A stretch of DNA of 64,000 nucleotides from assembly GCA_034620365.1 (NCBI GenBank), contig JAQGEQ010000162.1:124001-188000 (forward strand). The letters run 5' to 3'. Position numbers and translations under genes: made by a program. This stretch comes from Pegea sp. RAD2-039. Taxonomy: Eukaryota; Chordata; Thaliacea; Salpida; Salpidae. Below, in pieces: positions 12,060 to 24,789 of this stretch (the stretch's first letter is position 1; every line of letters starts with the position of its first letter). Below the pieces are notes generated by a model. The model saw nothing but the letters and a program-made list of their open reading frames with translations, had not been told where the DNA came from and did no database searches.

Positions 12060-13980
12060 TTTCAAATAGTTCTTACAACTATCAAAAGATTCCATTATCA
12101 ACCAATTTCACATTTTGGTTAAGTAGCTCCTGTGCCTTCTAAGATTTATACACTTTAACATTTTAATCAGATAGGGAAGTGATTTAGAGTCAATGCTTTT
12201 CTTGACAATTTGAAGAGAGAGCCATGAGACAGTTGTTATGTTTAGATACGCTAACAGTTGTATGCTAGTTGATCATGTGATCAGCTAATGTTGTGTTTAT
12301 ATTTGCAAGCTTTTCATCAGTAGCATAGTAAGCTGATGAATTCTATAGCGCCTCTACTGGTTACTATTGTTTTGGTCGCTATGCTTCGTTGCTTACAAAT
12401 GATTTCTGTATCACGTGTTTAACAGTTGTTTACAAAAACAGTTTCATATGTTGTGCCTGAAATAAACAAGTGTTTTACAAGATTTTGTCGCAATCGAAGC
12501 AGCGTTTTCGGGTTGATGAAATTTCTGATGTTGATGACATCAGCAATTAAGTAACTATTCAAAAAAGAAGCTTAGAGAAGAGTTTTACATCAACAATGTA
12601 CTGGGACTAGAAGAAAAGCTAATGGTATCACTAGTGGAGAGTGCTAGAAGTTGTTGTAGAATGTTTTAGAAGACTTCAGTTGTTGTAGACATGTTTACTT
12701 CCAATTTTAATTCAGAAACTATTAAAAAAAATTTTTAATGACTCATTTAGAGGTTTAGAAATTAAGAAACTAAATCACAAAACATAAAATCCTATCTATT
12801 ACTGAATCAGAATATAGTTGTATATTTTTAAACGTTGATGAAAATGTAGTTTTATATAAACCTAAATATTGTAGTTAAACATTTACTTAAAATAATTGTC
12901 TTGTTTGTTTTGATTACGAATAACAGAAACAATTTAAAGGCCTTTGCGGCAGTTTAAGTTTAAAAGCAATTGATATATAAATAAGAATAAAAACAATTTA
13001 TTTTGTAGTAAGCAGTTCATTTAGCAATTACAGAAGAGTTTGATTAGAGAAAAAAATTGGAAATTTTGAACTTTTATACTTGTTTATTGGTCACTTCAGC
13101 AAAGCAATTGGCAAAAAGATAGCTTACAACAACGAGTGGTGCTCCCGGTTTCATTTTAGGGAAATAAACGCTCAAAGCTCTCATAGATCTCATCTTAAAT
13201 AGTTTGTTAAAAACCTCAAAAAAAGATAAAATACCCTCACTATCCAAGTCTAATATACCAATCTTACAAGCAATTTCATTATTTTAACAAGTAGCACCGA
13301 CTTGAAGATTTTGCATGATAATAACATCAAGTATCTATCCACCGACTTGGAATCCAAAGTAAGACTCTCTCGTATGGCTTACAAGAAACAAATACAAGAA
13401 TATGTTTAAAGTTAGTTGATAAAAGCTTTGAAAACTTATCAAAGATGATCTTACAAATATTTGAAATAATACAGATAAAGATGAATATTTCAAAAGCTTC
13501 ATCTCACCAACAAGTCTTTATGAAACCACTTCACGAGAAACGCTGACAAAAAATTCAAAAACACAAAATTGATCATAATATGATTTTATTAAAGTTTTTC
13601 TTCAATATAGAAGAAGTGAAACAGAAAATCGAGTTGAGAATAAAGTTATCTTATAATTAAAATAAAAACTTCCCAATTAGTCTTTGCATTCTCGTTTTTG
13701 TTATCAAAGCCATCTTTGTAGATTTACAAAACATTGTTGCACCTCAAAATTAGTAGATGACATCAACATACTTTTGATTCTACAAATCTTGTTTTATAAA
13801 AGATACACAAAAGTTGTAAAAAAATATTTTTGATAAACAATAATCTGTAAAACCTTAGACTACTTATACATCATTGCTTATTGAATAATTACATAAATAA
13901 AAATTTGTCTTGTTCTTACTTATTTAATACAAAGAAAATATCATAAATAAAACATTATAAATAAAACAAAAAGTTAAAAA
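12060..13980. repeat. Block epsilon, copy 1
   Basis: Matches 28140-29960 over nearly 2 kb, with part of it at 19690-20740 and 36900-37715. It has a conserved core ctatagcgcctctactgg and two TGATCA palindromes two bases apart (near 12270). The 3' half carries the EF-hand-like exon described separately. Confidence 0.85.
13128..13262 (-). CDS. EF-hand-like exon, copy 1
   Basis: A 45-codon minus-strand exon is bounded by an AG acceptor (tttgtaag) and a donor GTAAGC. It encodes DLDSEGILSFFE followed by a helix (VFNKLFKM). The 12-residue loop has D1, D3, E5, G6, L8 and E12, the layout of a canonical calcium-binding EF-hand. Two other copies in the window stay open over the same 45 codons. Changes here against the 20-kb copy include Q to K and R to S. 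Flanking exons were not found, so this is a gene fragment or part of a larger unseen gene. Confidence 0.45.
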
Positions 13981-15765
13981 AGGAAAGTTCGACAAGTTCA
14001 GATATCTTCATCAACTTCAGTATTGTGGAAAAAGTAGCTTCAAAATCTCTCAGAAATTCTCTGAGAAACATTCTCAGATGTAGAAAACGATTTTATTGAT
14101 TTTGAAAATAAAATTTTCATCTGATTAATGATGATGTTAACAACTAAGACTAATAATCTTAAATTTAGAACTCACTGGTGAAACACTATAAGAATCATCC
14201 AAAGATAAATTTACTTCAAGAGCTTTTTATCAATGCGTTTTATTCTAAAACTTTCATCTGTAAACAAAATATTAATGATTAATATAATTAATATAATATT
14301 AAATAATTCTTACATTAGAAAATTATTCTATCAAAACAACAGCTAATAATCTGAATTTATCCTCGAATCAAAATAAAGTAATAAAACTTGAAGTAATAAA
14401 AGCATTGGGAGAAATTTTGTTTTATTTATACCATTAAAATTGGGAACTTGTTTCACAGATTCTTTACCTTTATCAACTCCACTTTTGTCAAAGACAAACT
14501 GACCATATAAATCAATCAACAATTTTATTGATATTTGATCTAATATTGAATAAGAGATTGCAAAAAAAAAGTACTTATCCTAAAATAAATAAAAAATTAT
14601 ATTATAATAATAATTGCTAAATTTGTTTAAATTTTTTAACCTTTTCTAAGAAAAGACAAAATTAGACTTTATAACATTATGTGTTTAGTTTTTAGAAAAT
14701 AAGTTTAAAAATCATCAAATCAAACTTAATTATTAACATTTGAAACGGGCATAATATATGTTATTTATTAAAATATAAAAATCCATTAATATTACATAAA
14801 CAAAAGATATTTATTTAAAATAATAGTTTTATGAACAAAATTAGGAAAAAATGTTTAAATAAAAAACTTTTTTTAATATAAAAATGGTTTAAAACTAAAC
14901 AAAAATAGATAGAAAGTTGATAACAAATCTCTCTAAAACTACAAGTCATGAGATTGTTTATTCAAAAATTCTATGTTCGACATTAAAAAGTTACTGCTAA
15001 AAAACATTTACAAAATTTCATTTTTTTAAAACTATTTCATACAAAGCAGCAAATGACTGAAAAATCAATCTTTAATTAGTTTTAATTTATATATATTTGT
15101 CTGTTTAATGCAATCTAGTAACATAAGTTTTATATATAACTAAAACCGAAAGCTTAAATAACATAATTGTTACGTTTCATATGACATAATAATTATTATG
15201 AAATAATAAAGATTTGGGTTTTTGAATTATCTTACTTCTATGAACTGTAAAAAAACTGTTTCATAACATCAAAAGTTAAAACTTCATTATTTTGACAAAA
15301 TCTGCGCTAAATAATCAAAATGTATTATCAAAACTAAATCAATATAAACTAAGACATGTAATCCTTGAGCACTTAAAATTATCAAGGGAGACCATCATTA
15401 CTCAAATCACTATGTTGTTTAAATGGTTTGCCTATTTTCCCAGTTATTTTTAATAAAGCATTTGTGATTCAATAACAAAGCTACAAACCGTTTATGTAAG
15501 AAGTTTAAACGTGTGTTTATGTTTTGACTATTCGTGAAATTGTAAAACATTTTTTTGAATAAATTTAAACAAAAATATAAAAAAACCTAAAGTTTTTTGC
15601 CTGGAACAAATTTATAAAATATATTAAATGGTTTAAAATTACTATTTGATCTTAAATTATATTTTAAGTTTGTATATAAATATTTTGTAGTTTGTATTTA
15701 TATGTATACCAAATAGTTAAAGTTGTTTGTATTAAGTTTGACATATAAAGATAATAATAAGATAA
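13980..15765. repeat. Gamma/delta fragments and AT-rich filler
   Basis: Begins with short gamma pieces (ttcatcaacttcagtattgtgg) and delta pieces (14090-14260). The rest, about 14300-15765, is very AT-rich with no exon-like frame; I see nothing further in it. Confidence 0.6.
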
Positions 15766-17110
15766 AATAGACATTTTATCAATAATAACTGTGCTTCAAG
15801 TTTTCTTGAAGTTTCTTAAGTATTTATATGAATGACGTAAAATTATTCTATATAAATACAACCCTTAGAAAAATTAATGGTTCTTGCCAAACACTCTGGT
15901 GGTAAAACAGTTAATCTTCAATCTTTATTAGAATATGTTAATTTCTGACTTAATTAACAGCTAGGTACAAATTTAAAATTTCTACCTCTCGACAAATAAA
16001 CTTTCAACATTTAATTCAACGAATTTTTAATTAGACAAATAAAAATTTCTCATTATCAATTCGTTAAAGACTTGATCATCTTTATCTCTCACTTAAGTTA
16101 TTTACTGATAATTGGTTCATCTAGTTTATAAAAAATTCACAAATCTTTTAAGAGCAGAGAGATATGGATACTCCCTTATAAGTTCTTCACTTTAAAAAAG
16201 CTCTTTTAAATCTTCAATCCGTTCTAAGATCATTTATCAGGAAGACTCCACTTAAAGAAAAGCATTGATTATTAGAAATAAATTTTTGATCAATTTTTTC
16301 ATAAATGCTAAAAACGTATTTTTATGGTGACTTTGGTAGTTGACCTTTCTTACCAAGAATTAAAATGAATTTAAATTTTTTTTTAGACGTCCATCTATTT
16401 TGTAGAAGTTAGATTTTTTCTTATGTTTTATTGTTCATTAACATTTATATTCAGATAACATCTGTAAAACATACTAACCGTTCTAATAATATTTGAAGCT
16501 GAATTTTTTGTACGAGTCGTCTTTCTGATTAAAAGAAAAATAAATTGGTCATTAATATTTTACTTATTTTATAAATCTCTTGTGGTACCCACAAACGCAA
16601 AACTTTATATGGTTAATAAATACAGTAAGGAGACTGTCACCATCAGATGTTACTTTCGATAATTTAAATTTTTGGAACCGTCGAAATGGCGGTGTACAAA
16701 AAAAATAAAACTAGAAGCTCACTTAAAAGTAAATAAGTGTAAAGCTGAATGTCTTTTAAACGAGCTGGCTAAATATGCTACGTGTTTCTTCTGCTGTCTT
16801 ACAATTATAAAAGAACTTAATAAAAATTCCATAAAATTGTAGCTGTTTATGAAATATTTTTTCATTTCATGAAATTATTTACTCATTATATTATTCTTTT
16901 GCAATTTAACTTCTTTGAGGATGAGAAAATGAAGATGACTTCCTGATGAAGTCATTGTCAGTGTTTGCATCATTATTTTTAAAATCATCGTTACAAGTCA
17001 CCGAAAAATTGTTTTGTTGACTTCAAACAATCAAAAGACAATGATGACGTCACAACCAATGTCAACGACGTCATCTTCTTATATTCGTTTAGAAAAAGTT
17101 GTTCGCTCAA
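15765..17110. repeat. Blocks alpha and beta, copy 3
   Basis: The most complete alpha-beta copy. It includes a ~110-base segment near 16450-16560 that is absent from copy 1. Ends at the CRE-like inverted repeat (17042-17077), which has perfect GATGACG/CGTCATC arms. Confidence 0.85.
17042..17077. promoter_or_regulatory. CRE-like inverted repeat in beta block, copy 3
   Basis: Contains TGACGTCA and a second GACGTCA ~22 bases later, in opposed arms. Same position in the block as the sites at 877, 51850 and 59237. Confidence 0.45.
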
Positions 17111-19690
17111 TTTAAGCTAAAGTAAATTATATACATTTCATAATCAAGCTTTTTCTAGCGCATACTTTTAGCTTCTAAAATTAAGTTTTATTGATTTGTA
17201 CTTATGAGCCAAAGATACAAATTAAACTGAATTGAAAGATAACTCAAGAATTCATTAATTGTAGTTTTATTATTACATTTAGATTTAGCAAAAACTCACA
17301 AAAGCTTAGACGAATTTCACAAGATATACACAGAAGATACTAAATGAAATTAATTAAATGAGCTTCTATTACTTTAGCTTTGATTACATAAAATTTTGTT
17401 CATAAATTCCCTTCTTTCACTGATAACTATTACATAATTTCTAATATAGAGTAAACACTAAATTTAATTCAATTATATGTTTTATTTAAATAATTTTCTC
17501 ATTCATCTGATTATATCTAATTATACGATTGTATACAAAGAGATATCTATACAAAAATTCAGTTCAACATCAATTAATAAAATATTACACATATACCAAA
17601 CAAAAAATCTCATTTGCTATTCTAATGTACTCGAATTTTTTTGGTCAAGCATTAGTTAATACACCTTGTCAAAAAATGTGTTTGTCTCAACTTTTCTGTA
17701 AAGACACTTTCAGTAGTAGTGTATCAAAGTAGAATGTAAGACGTAAAGGAAAAAAAGTATATGCAAATGAAAGACTGAAAATAAAAATGACAAGATGAAA
17801 ATTATAAAGATGAAACCATCGATTTTGGCAGGCACGTTTGTGAATGAATAAGCTATCGCAACAAACGCACATCTGGCTGCAATGTGATTGAGATTTGATG
17901 ATCGTGGAACTATTATTTATCTAGCTGTTTTCTTGCTTCATCTACATAATCGATTTGTTTTAGTTCACCAAAGATGTTGATGAATGTCTTCAAACTTCAT
18001 GTTCGTCTGCAAGTTAAAAAAAACTGTTTGTTAAACTGTTTGTAAACAAATTTTTGTTTTTGTATTCAAAATTTGATAAGTATTTCTAATTATTTTGATG
18101 TCTTGTAAATAAATAAAAACATTTTCTTCAAAATAAAGATAAAAATTAAATTTATTTAAAAATTGAAAAACAATTTGTGTAATTTGTGTTTTTAAAACTG
18201 AAATAAGTGAAATCAAGAAAAATTTTATTGGTCATTTAAAGCTGTTTTCTCATTTGCTAAAGTCAATAATAGAAAACAAACGAAAATTTGATGAAAAAAC
18301 GCTTATTATTGGATCACAAATTTTGACAATTATTATAAAAATCATTTTATAAAAGTTTCTTGGAGTCTTAAATCAAAAAGCTTTTATTTATTTCAAGTTG
18401 AATTATTTATATTTACTTCTTAAAAAAACTTTGCAACAACAAAGTAGCAACATGAAAGTAGTGACTTTGAAGTCAAAGAATTTAGCATCTAAATTCAATT
18501 CTTCGTTGATATTAGATGTTTGCTGGAGTCTTTCAAGATAAGATTATAAGAGGACTGCATCAAAACAACAAATATTTTAATGAAAATCAATGTAACCTGA
18601 ATAAACTACAGCGACTGATAAAAGTTTAGATTTTCTCCTTTTGCATTCAGATATTCTCATCAGCTAACATTTGTCTAAATAGTCCAAATATCTTCATCAT
18701 CTACCTGATAAGTAAGATCAAATCTTAACCAACAAATCGATTAATCTTTAATTAACAAATTATCTGATAATTAACATATTTTTCAGATTTCTCTTTGTTG
18801 AAATCTTTATATTGTACCATAATATTTAAGTTTGCTTCAAATCTTAGAAAAATATTCGTAGATATCAGAATTCTACTGGAATCTATAAATACAGAGAAAA
18901 CCAACACTTATTTAAATTATTTAAATTCGAACTAACCTGACCAAACAACAGCAACTGAAAAAACGTCTGATTTTATCATTTTGTATTTAGACATTCTCAT
19001 CAGCCGAGATTTGTCAATCAAGTTCAGATCATCTCTTATTAATTACAAAAGCTTTATAGTTAACCAACAAACCCAGTAATTTTCAATTTTTCAAGTTTTG
19101 TTTTAAGATAATCAGTTGTGAAACTCAAAATTTTTATCAAAATTTAAACTTGTAGCTGATGAGATTAATTGTCAAAAATGAGATTTAGTTTTTGCTAAGA
19201 GTTGTTTATTATTTGAAACTGACCTGCAAATTTCAAACATTAGGAAAAAAATTTGTTTTCTTCGCTTCTCTATCCAAAATCTCATCGAAGTAAGAGTAAG
19301 TAGTTGTACTCTCATGTGACCTACAAAACTCAAAATGTAGGATTCTGTGAAGAAAATCAATCATTAAAATAAATCACAAGATAGCGCTGTAGTAACAACT
19401 TACCTGACAGATTTTGCAAGACATGTTTCTAAATCTTATCAACTGTGCTTCACTTTGTAAAGAAAGATTTGTAAATATCAGATGTTTGCTTGATTATAAA
19501 CTAAAACAAAAAGTTAAAAAAGGAAAATTCAACAATTTCAGATATCTTCATCAACTCCAGTATTGTATAAAAAGTAGCTTCCAAATCTCTCAGAAATTTC
19601 ATTGATTTTCAATTTAATGGTAAAAAAAGATCAAAATAAGTTGATCATCTCTAAAAGATTAGTTATCAGTTATAATTTATAGTTGTATTT
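17110..19690. repeat. Block gamma, copy 3
   Basis: A close match to 950-3530 over the whole length. The two diverge at 19690, where this copy runs into epsilon sequence and copy 1 runs into the kappa pseudogene. Open frames at 17477-17872 are not stable between copies. Confidence 0.85.
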
Positions 19691-20740
19691 TCATGAAAAA
19701 TGTAGTTTTATATAAACCTAAATATTGTAGTTGAACATTTACTTAAAGTAATTGTCTTGTTTGTTTTGATTACGAATAACAGAAACAATTTATAGGCCTT
19801 TGCGGCAGTTTAAGTTTAAAAGCAATTGATATATAAATAAGAAATAAAGCAATTTATTTTGTAGCAAGCAAATCAGTTGGCAATTACATAAGAGTTTGAT
19901 TATAGAAAAAAATTGGAAATTTTGAACTTGTATACTTGCGTATTGTTCACTTCAGCAAAGCAACTGACAAAAAGATAACTTACAGCAAAGAGTGGTGCTC
20001 CGGTTGTCATTTTCGGGAAATAAACTCTCAAAGCTCTCATAGATCTCATCTTAAATAGTTGATTAAAAACCTCAAAAAAAGATAAAATACCCTCACTATC
20101 CAAGTCTAATATACCAATCTTACAAACAATTTGATTATTTTAACAAGTAGCACCGACTTGAAGATTTTGCATGATAATAACATCAAGTATCTATCCACCG
20201 ACTTGGAATCCAAATTAAGACTCTCTCGTATGGCTTACAAGCAACAAATGCAAAAATATATTTAAAGTTAGTTGATAAATAATTTGAAAACTTATCAAAG
20301 ATGATCTTACAAATATTTGAAAGAATAAAGATAAAGATGATTATTTCAAAAGCTTCATCTCACCTACAAGACTTTATGAAACGACTTTACGAGAAAAGCT
20401 GACAAAATAGTTAAAAAACAAAAAATTGATCATAATATGATTTTATTAAAGTTTTTTTTTCAATATAGAAGAAGTGAAACAGAAAATCGAGTTGAGAATA
20501 AAGTTGTCTTATAATTAAGATAAAAACTTCCCAATTAGTCTTTGCTTTCTTGTTTTTGTTATCAAAGCCATCTTTGTAGATTTACAAAACATTGTTGCAT
20601 CTAAAAATTAGTAGATGACATCAACATACTTTTGATTCTACAAATCTTGTTTTATAAAAGATACACAAAAGTTGTAAGAAACTATTTTTGATAAACAATA
20701 ATCTGTACAACTTTAGACTACTTCTACACTGATTATATTT
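19690..20740. repeat. Block epsilon, 3' part, copy 2
   Basis: Matches 12840-13850 and 28920-29945. The 5' half with the ctatagcgcc core is absent; the join to gamma is at a shared 'tcatgaaaaatgtagttttatat' context. Confidence 0.8.
19984..20118 (-). CDS. EF-hand-like exon, copy 2
   Basis: The cleanest copy: 45 codons, phase 0 at both ends, donor GTAAGTT, acceptor TTTGTAAG. The EF-hand loop DLDSEGILSFFE is intact and is followed by VFNQLFKMRSMRALRVYF and then MTTGAPLFA. An ATG-initiated reading also runs through the donor to 19900. Identity as an EF-hand is from the loop pattern only; partner exons are not visible. Confidence 0.5.
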
Positions 20741-22800
20741 AATCATTATTTTAAATGAGATAAAACAAACAGAATGAGAGTTTCTCCTAGTATTTCAGTT
20801 CTTACATCAGCAACATACTCTTCAGTATTAACCGATTCTGTTGAATTCTGAGCCTTCATTTAATTCTAGTTTGCTATAGCTATCGCAATATTCGAGACAA
20901 GTTTTTCCCTGTGATTACTCTTAAATTGTTAATTTAAATTCAATTAGATGTAACGGAAAAATATTTATATGCAACCACAAGGTCGAAGATAAATGCAGGC
21001 AATGGAATGCTATAAAGATGAAATTGTCGATTTTGATAGACATGTTTGTGAATAAATCATTCGATTCAACAAACTCACATTTGGCTGCAATGTGATTGAG
21101 ATTTGATGATCGTTGAATTATTATTTATCTTGCTGTTTTCTTGCTTCATCTGCAGAATCGGTTTGTTTTGGCTCATGAAAGATGTTGATTATCTTCTAAC
21201 TTCACGTTTGTCTGTAAGGTAAAAACTGTTTGTTAAACTGTTTGTAAACAAATTTTTGTTTGTGTATTCAAAAGTTGATAAATATTTACAAATTTTCTTT
21301 TTAAAAATTTAATTTATTAATTTAAATGTATTCTTTTTAAATTTGACTAACATATCCAGTAATCTTGAAAGCTTATCAGTTGGGTAACTTAAAATTTTAA
21401 TAAAAAGTAATGAAAAAGTTTGAACATGGAGCTGATGATATAAATAGTCGAAATGGTGATGTTGTTTTTACTAATTGTTTTTATCTTAGTTTAAAACTGA
21501 CCAGCAACATCAAAATTCGAATATTATGAGAAGAATTTGGATTCATCTATTGTTCATTCACTATCACATCGAAGTAAGAGCAAGTTTTCCTGCTATTATT
21601 TTCTGTATAAAATTAAAAATGTTGAATTCTATGAAGAAAAACAATCAATAAAATCAATCACTAGAAAGTGCTATAGTAACAAATTATCTGACAAAATTTG
21701 CATGGAGACATTTGTAGTATACAACTTCCTATAAGTGTCTTCCTTTAAATCAAAGACTGTCATTATAAAAATTCTCATCTGGTTGTTTAGTAACAAGCTT
21801 ATCGTTTAATTTTATGAATTTAATTCTAAAATGACTGTTTACAAATATTTAAACAAGTACTATTAGGATTGATTTAAAATATAGTTAGAAAAGTTAAAGT
21901 AATATGATAGTATAAGGTTTTCAAATAATTTAGACTGTACTTTTCGTTTGTTTTGATATGTTTGCTTATTAGAGTAAAAATTAGTTATAGGAAACACTGT
22001 AATGTTAATATTTAAAAAAAAGATTTTTAAGATGAAAAAATTTGACAACCTGAAAGAAGCTCAGCTCATTTTTTTATCGTTTAAAAGATCTTTATCAGTA
22101 TGTCGAGTTTTTCAAATTCGAGTTTGCAGTTTCATTTCATGAAACTGCTGGAAAATAAACTGGAAAAATTTATGAAATAGTTTTTTATTGATATGTTTGC
22201 TTTTGCTTGTATAAGAATAAACAAAATTTTATTAAACTAGTTTTAAAGTTTATTTTAAATTGTTTATTTATTTTAAACTGAGTGTTTGTAATGTATGTTT
22301 TAAGTTGTCGTGTAAGTAGTTAAAAAAATTAATTGAAGTTATTTTAATAAATCATTTTTCGATTTTTTCAAACTTTTTATCGTTTTAAGCTTTATTGTAG
22401 CTATTACTAACTAGTTTTGAGTGTAACATTTAAATAAATAATTTTTTTGAAATAAATATAAATACTTTTTATCATAACTTAAGTACGTTTTTTAATTAAT
22501 TTTATATTGAGGTTAATACAAACTTACTAAAAAATTTATAACTGTTTACTTTATATTTAACTTAAATAAAATATTATTCTAAAATAATGTTGTAAATTTT
22601 TAAGACAATAATGCATGTACTCTCAGTTGATAGTAAATGAAAAGAACTTTTCTTCAAACGATAGATTACAAAGTTGATAAAATTACTGAGAGAAATTTAG
22701 GCGATTCAAAAAAATTTTCTCACAGTTTTTTCTCGTTAGCTGTCAGGTTGATAAATTTGAATAATTTTTTTGAGAAAATTTTTATCGTTTAAATCAATCG
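20740..22800. other. Gamma-like fragments then AT-rich intergenic DNA
   Basis: 20740-21300 matches 29950-30500. From ~21300 to 22800 the sequence appears only once in the window and is very AT-rich. It has a few short palindromes (tttcatgaaa near 22135) and no exon-like frame except shadows. The last 100 bases lie just upstream of the PKI-like gene and may hold its promoter. Confidence 0.5.
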
Positions 22801-22810
22801 AATTTCTTCA

Positions 22811-23767
22811 ATGACTAAAATCGCCCAAGATGAATTCTATCAGCTTTCTGCTCTTCGTCGGGGTAGCAGAAATGCCGTGATTCCTTCAGAAGAAGAAGAG
22901 AATGTAATTCTTTTATAAATGATATTTTGTGACAATTATTATAAACTACAATGGAATATTTTGCTATGTTGTATTTTATTAAACATTTGTCTAAATGGTA
23001 TAAAACAAAAAGTAGTTTATAATTTTACATTATTACAATTTTGATTTAGAATAAAATGAAAAAATGATCAAGTCTAATATTTTTTTTAATATACGAAAAG
23101 AATTTTAAAGAATAAGTTAGTATTAGGAAGCTAAAATATTTATTCAATTTTACTATTTGCTGCCGTGTAAACTTTAAAATTAAGCTGTTTGTTGTTTTAC
23201 TATCAAAAATTAAGTTAAAAATAAACTTAGAAACTTAATTTTTGGATAAAATCTATAATAATCACTAGATTTATTCGATAAGCTTAAATGAGTTAAAATG
23301 CAATTTATTATCTTGTAGAAATTCAGATATAAAAACGAGAGAAAACAACTTTCTTATCTATTCAAGAGTGATAATTGAAATTTAATCTTGAAATCTTTTT
23401 ACAGTTTTCTCAGAATTTGACATTTTAAGTTTAAGATATTTTATTTTCTATGCAAGCTCAATTATTACAAACTGACTTTTCTTTACTAAAATGTTTCGAT
23501 TGTGGTTTTACTTTATATTAAATATCTAAAATCAATATTTTTATTTCAGAAGATTCAACAGCTTCTGCTGAAGCTTGATAAATTCAATCTTGAAACCACG
23601 CAGGAGGAGAAAATCACTTCAATGAATAATGACAAGCCCAAAGCAAAGTGAATAATTTTCAAAACTAATTTTTGAATTGATTATCATTTTATTTAATTTC
23701 CAGAAAAAGAAAAACTGAAGTTAATCAAAAGGTTTCCAGTTTGCCATCATCATTTTCATCAAAATAA
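22811..23767 (+). CDS. cAMP-dependent protein kinase inhibitor (PKI)-like protein
   Basis: Three exons, 22811-22903, 23550-23647 and 23704-23767, with GT...AG borders, encode 84 aa (animal PKIs are ~75-80). Residues 16-23 read RRGSRNAV. This resembles the PKI pseudosubstrate, where RNAI sits in the kinase active site with Ala in place of the phosphorylated Ser. Arg at P-6 and P-2 is kept, while P-3 Arg is Ser. Residues 36-45 (LLLKLDKFNL) match the Leu-rich nuclear export signal that follows in PKI, in the right order and at similar spacing. A basic KAKKRK (62-67) could import it. An aromatic pair F9-Y10 lies upstream of the pseudosubstrate as in PKI. RRGS19 is itself a PKA consensus site. The role in blocking and exporting the PKA catalytic subunit is inferred. 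Start is the first ATG; AATAAA-rich DNA follows the stop. Confidence 0.6.
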
Positions 23768-24000
23768 TTTAATGTAAGTAATTAACTAATTTTTTGAAAT
23801 GTAAAATAAATAAATAAATAAATAATCTAAAAAAAGTAGTTATGTAGTTGAAAAAATTATTAGAATTTTGAGAATATTTTGAAGGTTGTTAATATATTTG
23901 GTTGTCTTTCTAAAAGTCTGAAATAAAATCTAACAAAAAATTTGTAGACAAAAAGATTGAAAGATTAATTTAAGATAATGTCTGTTTATATGACGCTGAG

Positions 24001-24008
24001 TGACGTCA
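24001..24008. promoter_or_regulatory. CRE palindrome TGACGTCA
   Basis: A perfect cAMP-response-element palindrome 234 bases past the PKI-like stop, preceded by TGACGCTGAG. It is suggestive given the neighbour, but a single 8-base match. Confidence 0.3.
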
Positions 24009-24660
24009 GCAAAACTTTCTGACATTTCCTTATTGTTTGTTTTTATTACAATATTGCATTTAGATAAATTGTTTAAGAAATATTAAAATCAATTTTTATT
24101 TTTCAGAAAGTTCCTTCAAACTTTGTTAACAACTTACTTTGACAGATTAATTAGACGACAAATTCTCTTAAATGAAAATTTTCTATTCTGGAAAACGTCA
24201 CAATATTAGTTGATTTCTTTTTAGAAAATCTTTTAACAAAGTAATTAAGCAACCCGAAGTATTACAAAATAATTCTTAAAAAAAAAGTAATATTTTCTAC
24301 TTGTGTTTAGATATTTCCAGAAGTATTTTGATATGATGTTTTTATAAAGCTATACTAAAGTAATTTAAAAATAGTTTGCAATAAAAGTTTCTTTTTTGAG
24401 ATAAAATTATTCCTTTTGATTGACAATTCTTTCGTGTTGTATATTCTGCTTTATGTTAGGTTTTTGTATTAACTTTTTTGTTTTAGTTTTTTCGGAAATC
24501 ATTTGATTTCAAATAAATAAAACTAATTTATTTTTTATTGTTTTATGTTTATCTATGTAGTTAGATTACAATTACTTTAGGTATACAGTAGTTGATGTAG
24601 CATGAAAGTTATTTAGTTGATCAAGTAGATTACCTCTTTGTAAATTTATTTATTGAACTC

Positions 24661-24783
24661 ATGGCCGCGGTTGACAATTTCAATAACTCATATGGCGGAA
24701 AAAAACCAAAGTTTTACGACAATTTGACAACATTCAATTTGAGATTGAATTTTCAACAATCAAACTTTGTATTAAGCTGCTAG
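24661..24783 (+). CDS. Possible first exon or 40-aa small protein
   Basis: The frame opens with ATGGCCGCGGTTGAC, far richer in CpG than its surroundings, and encodes MAAVDNFNNSYGGKKPKFYD and 20 further residues to TAG. A donor-like GTATTA lies five codons before the stop, so this could be a first exon. A following exon may begin after tttacag near 24867 (VLQRDFLVDLL), but the link is speculative. No family recognised. Confidence 0.3.
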   Translation: MAAVDNFNNSYGGKKPKFYDNLTTFNLRLNFQQSNFVLSC

Positions 24784-24789
24784 TATAAA

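Noticed and set aside
17477-17872. Frames in gamma blocks (also 1488-1709 and 9735-9959)
   Set aside because: Starts, stops and reading frame change between copies; composition is just AT-driven Phe/Leu/Ile/Lys.
21431-21460. Hammerhead ribozyme (CTGATGA ... GAAA)
   Set aside because: Stem II does not pair, and the other gamma copies lack GAAA at this place.
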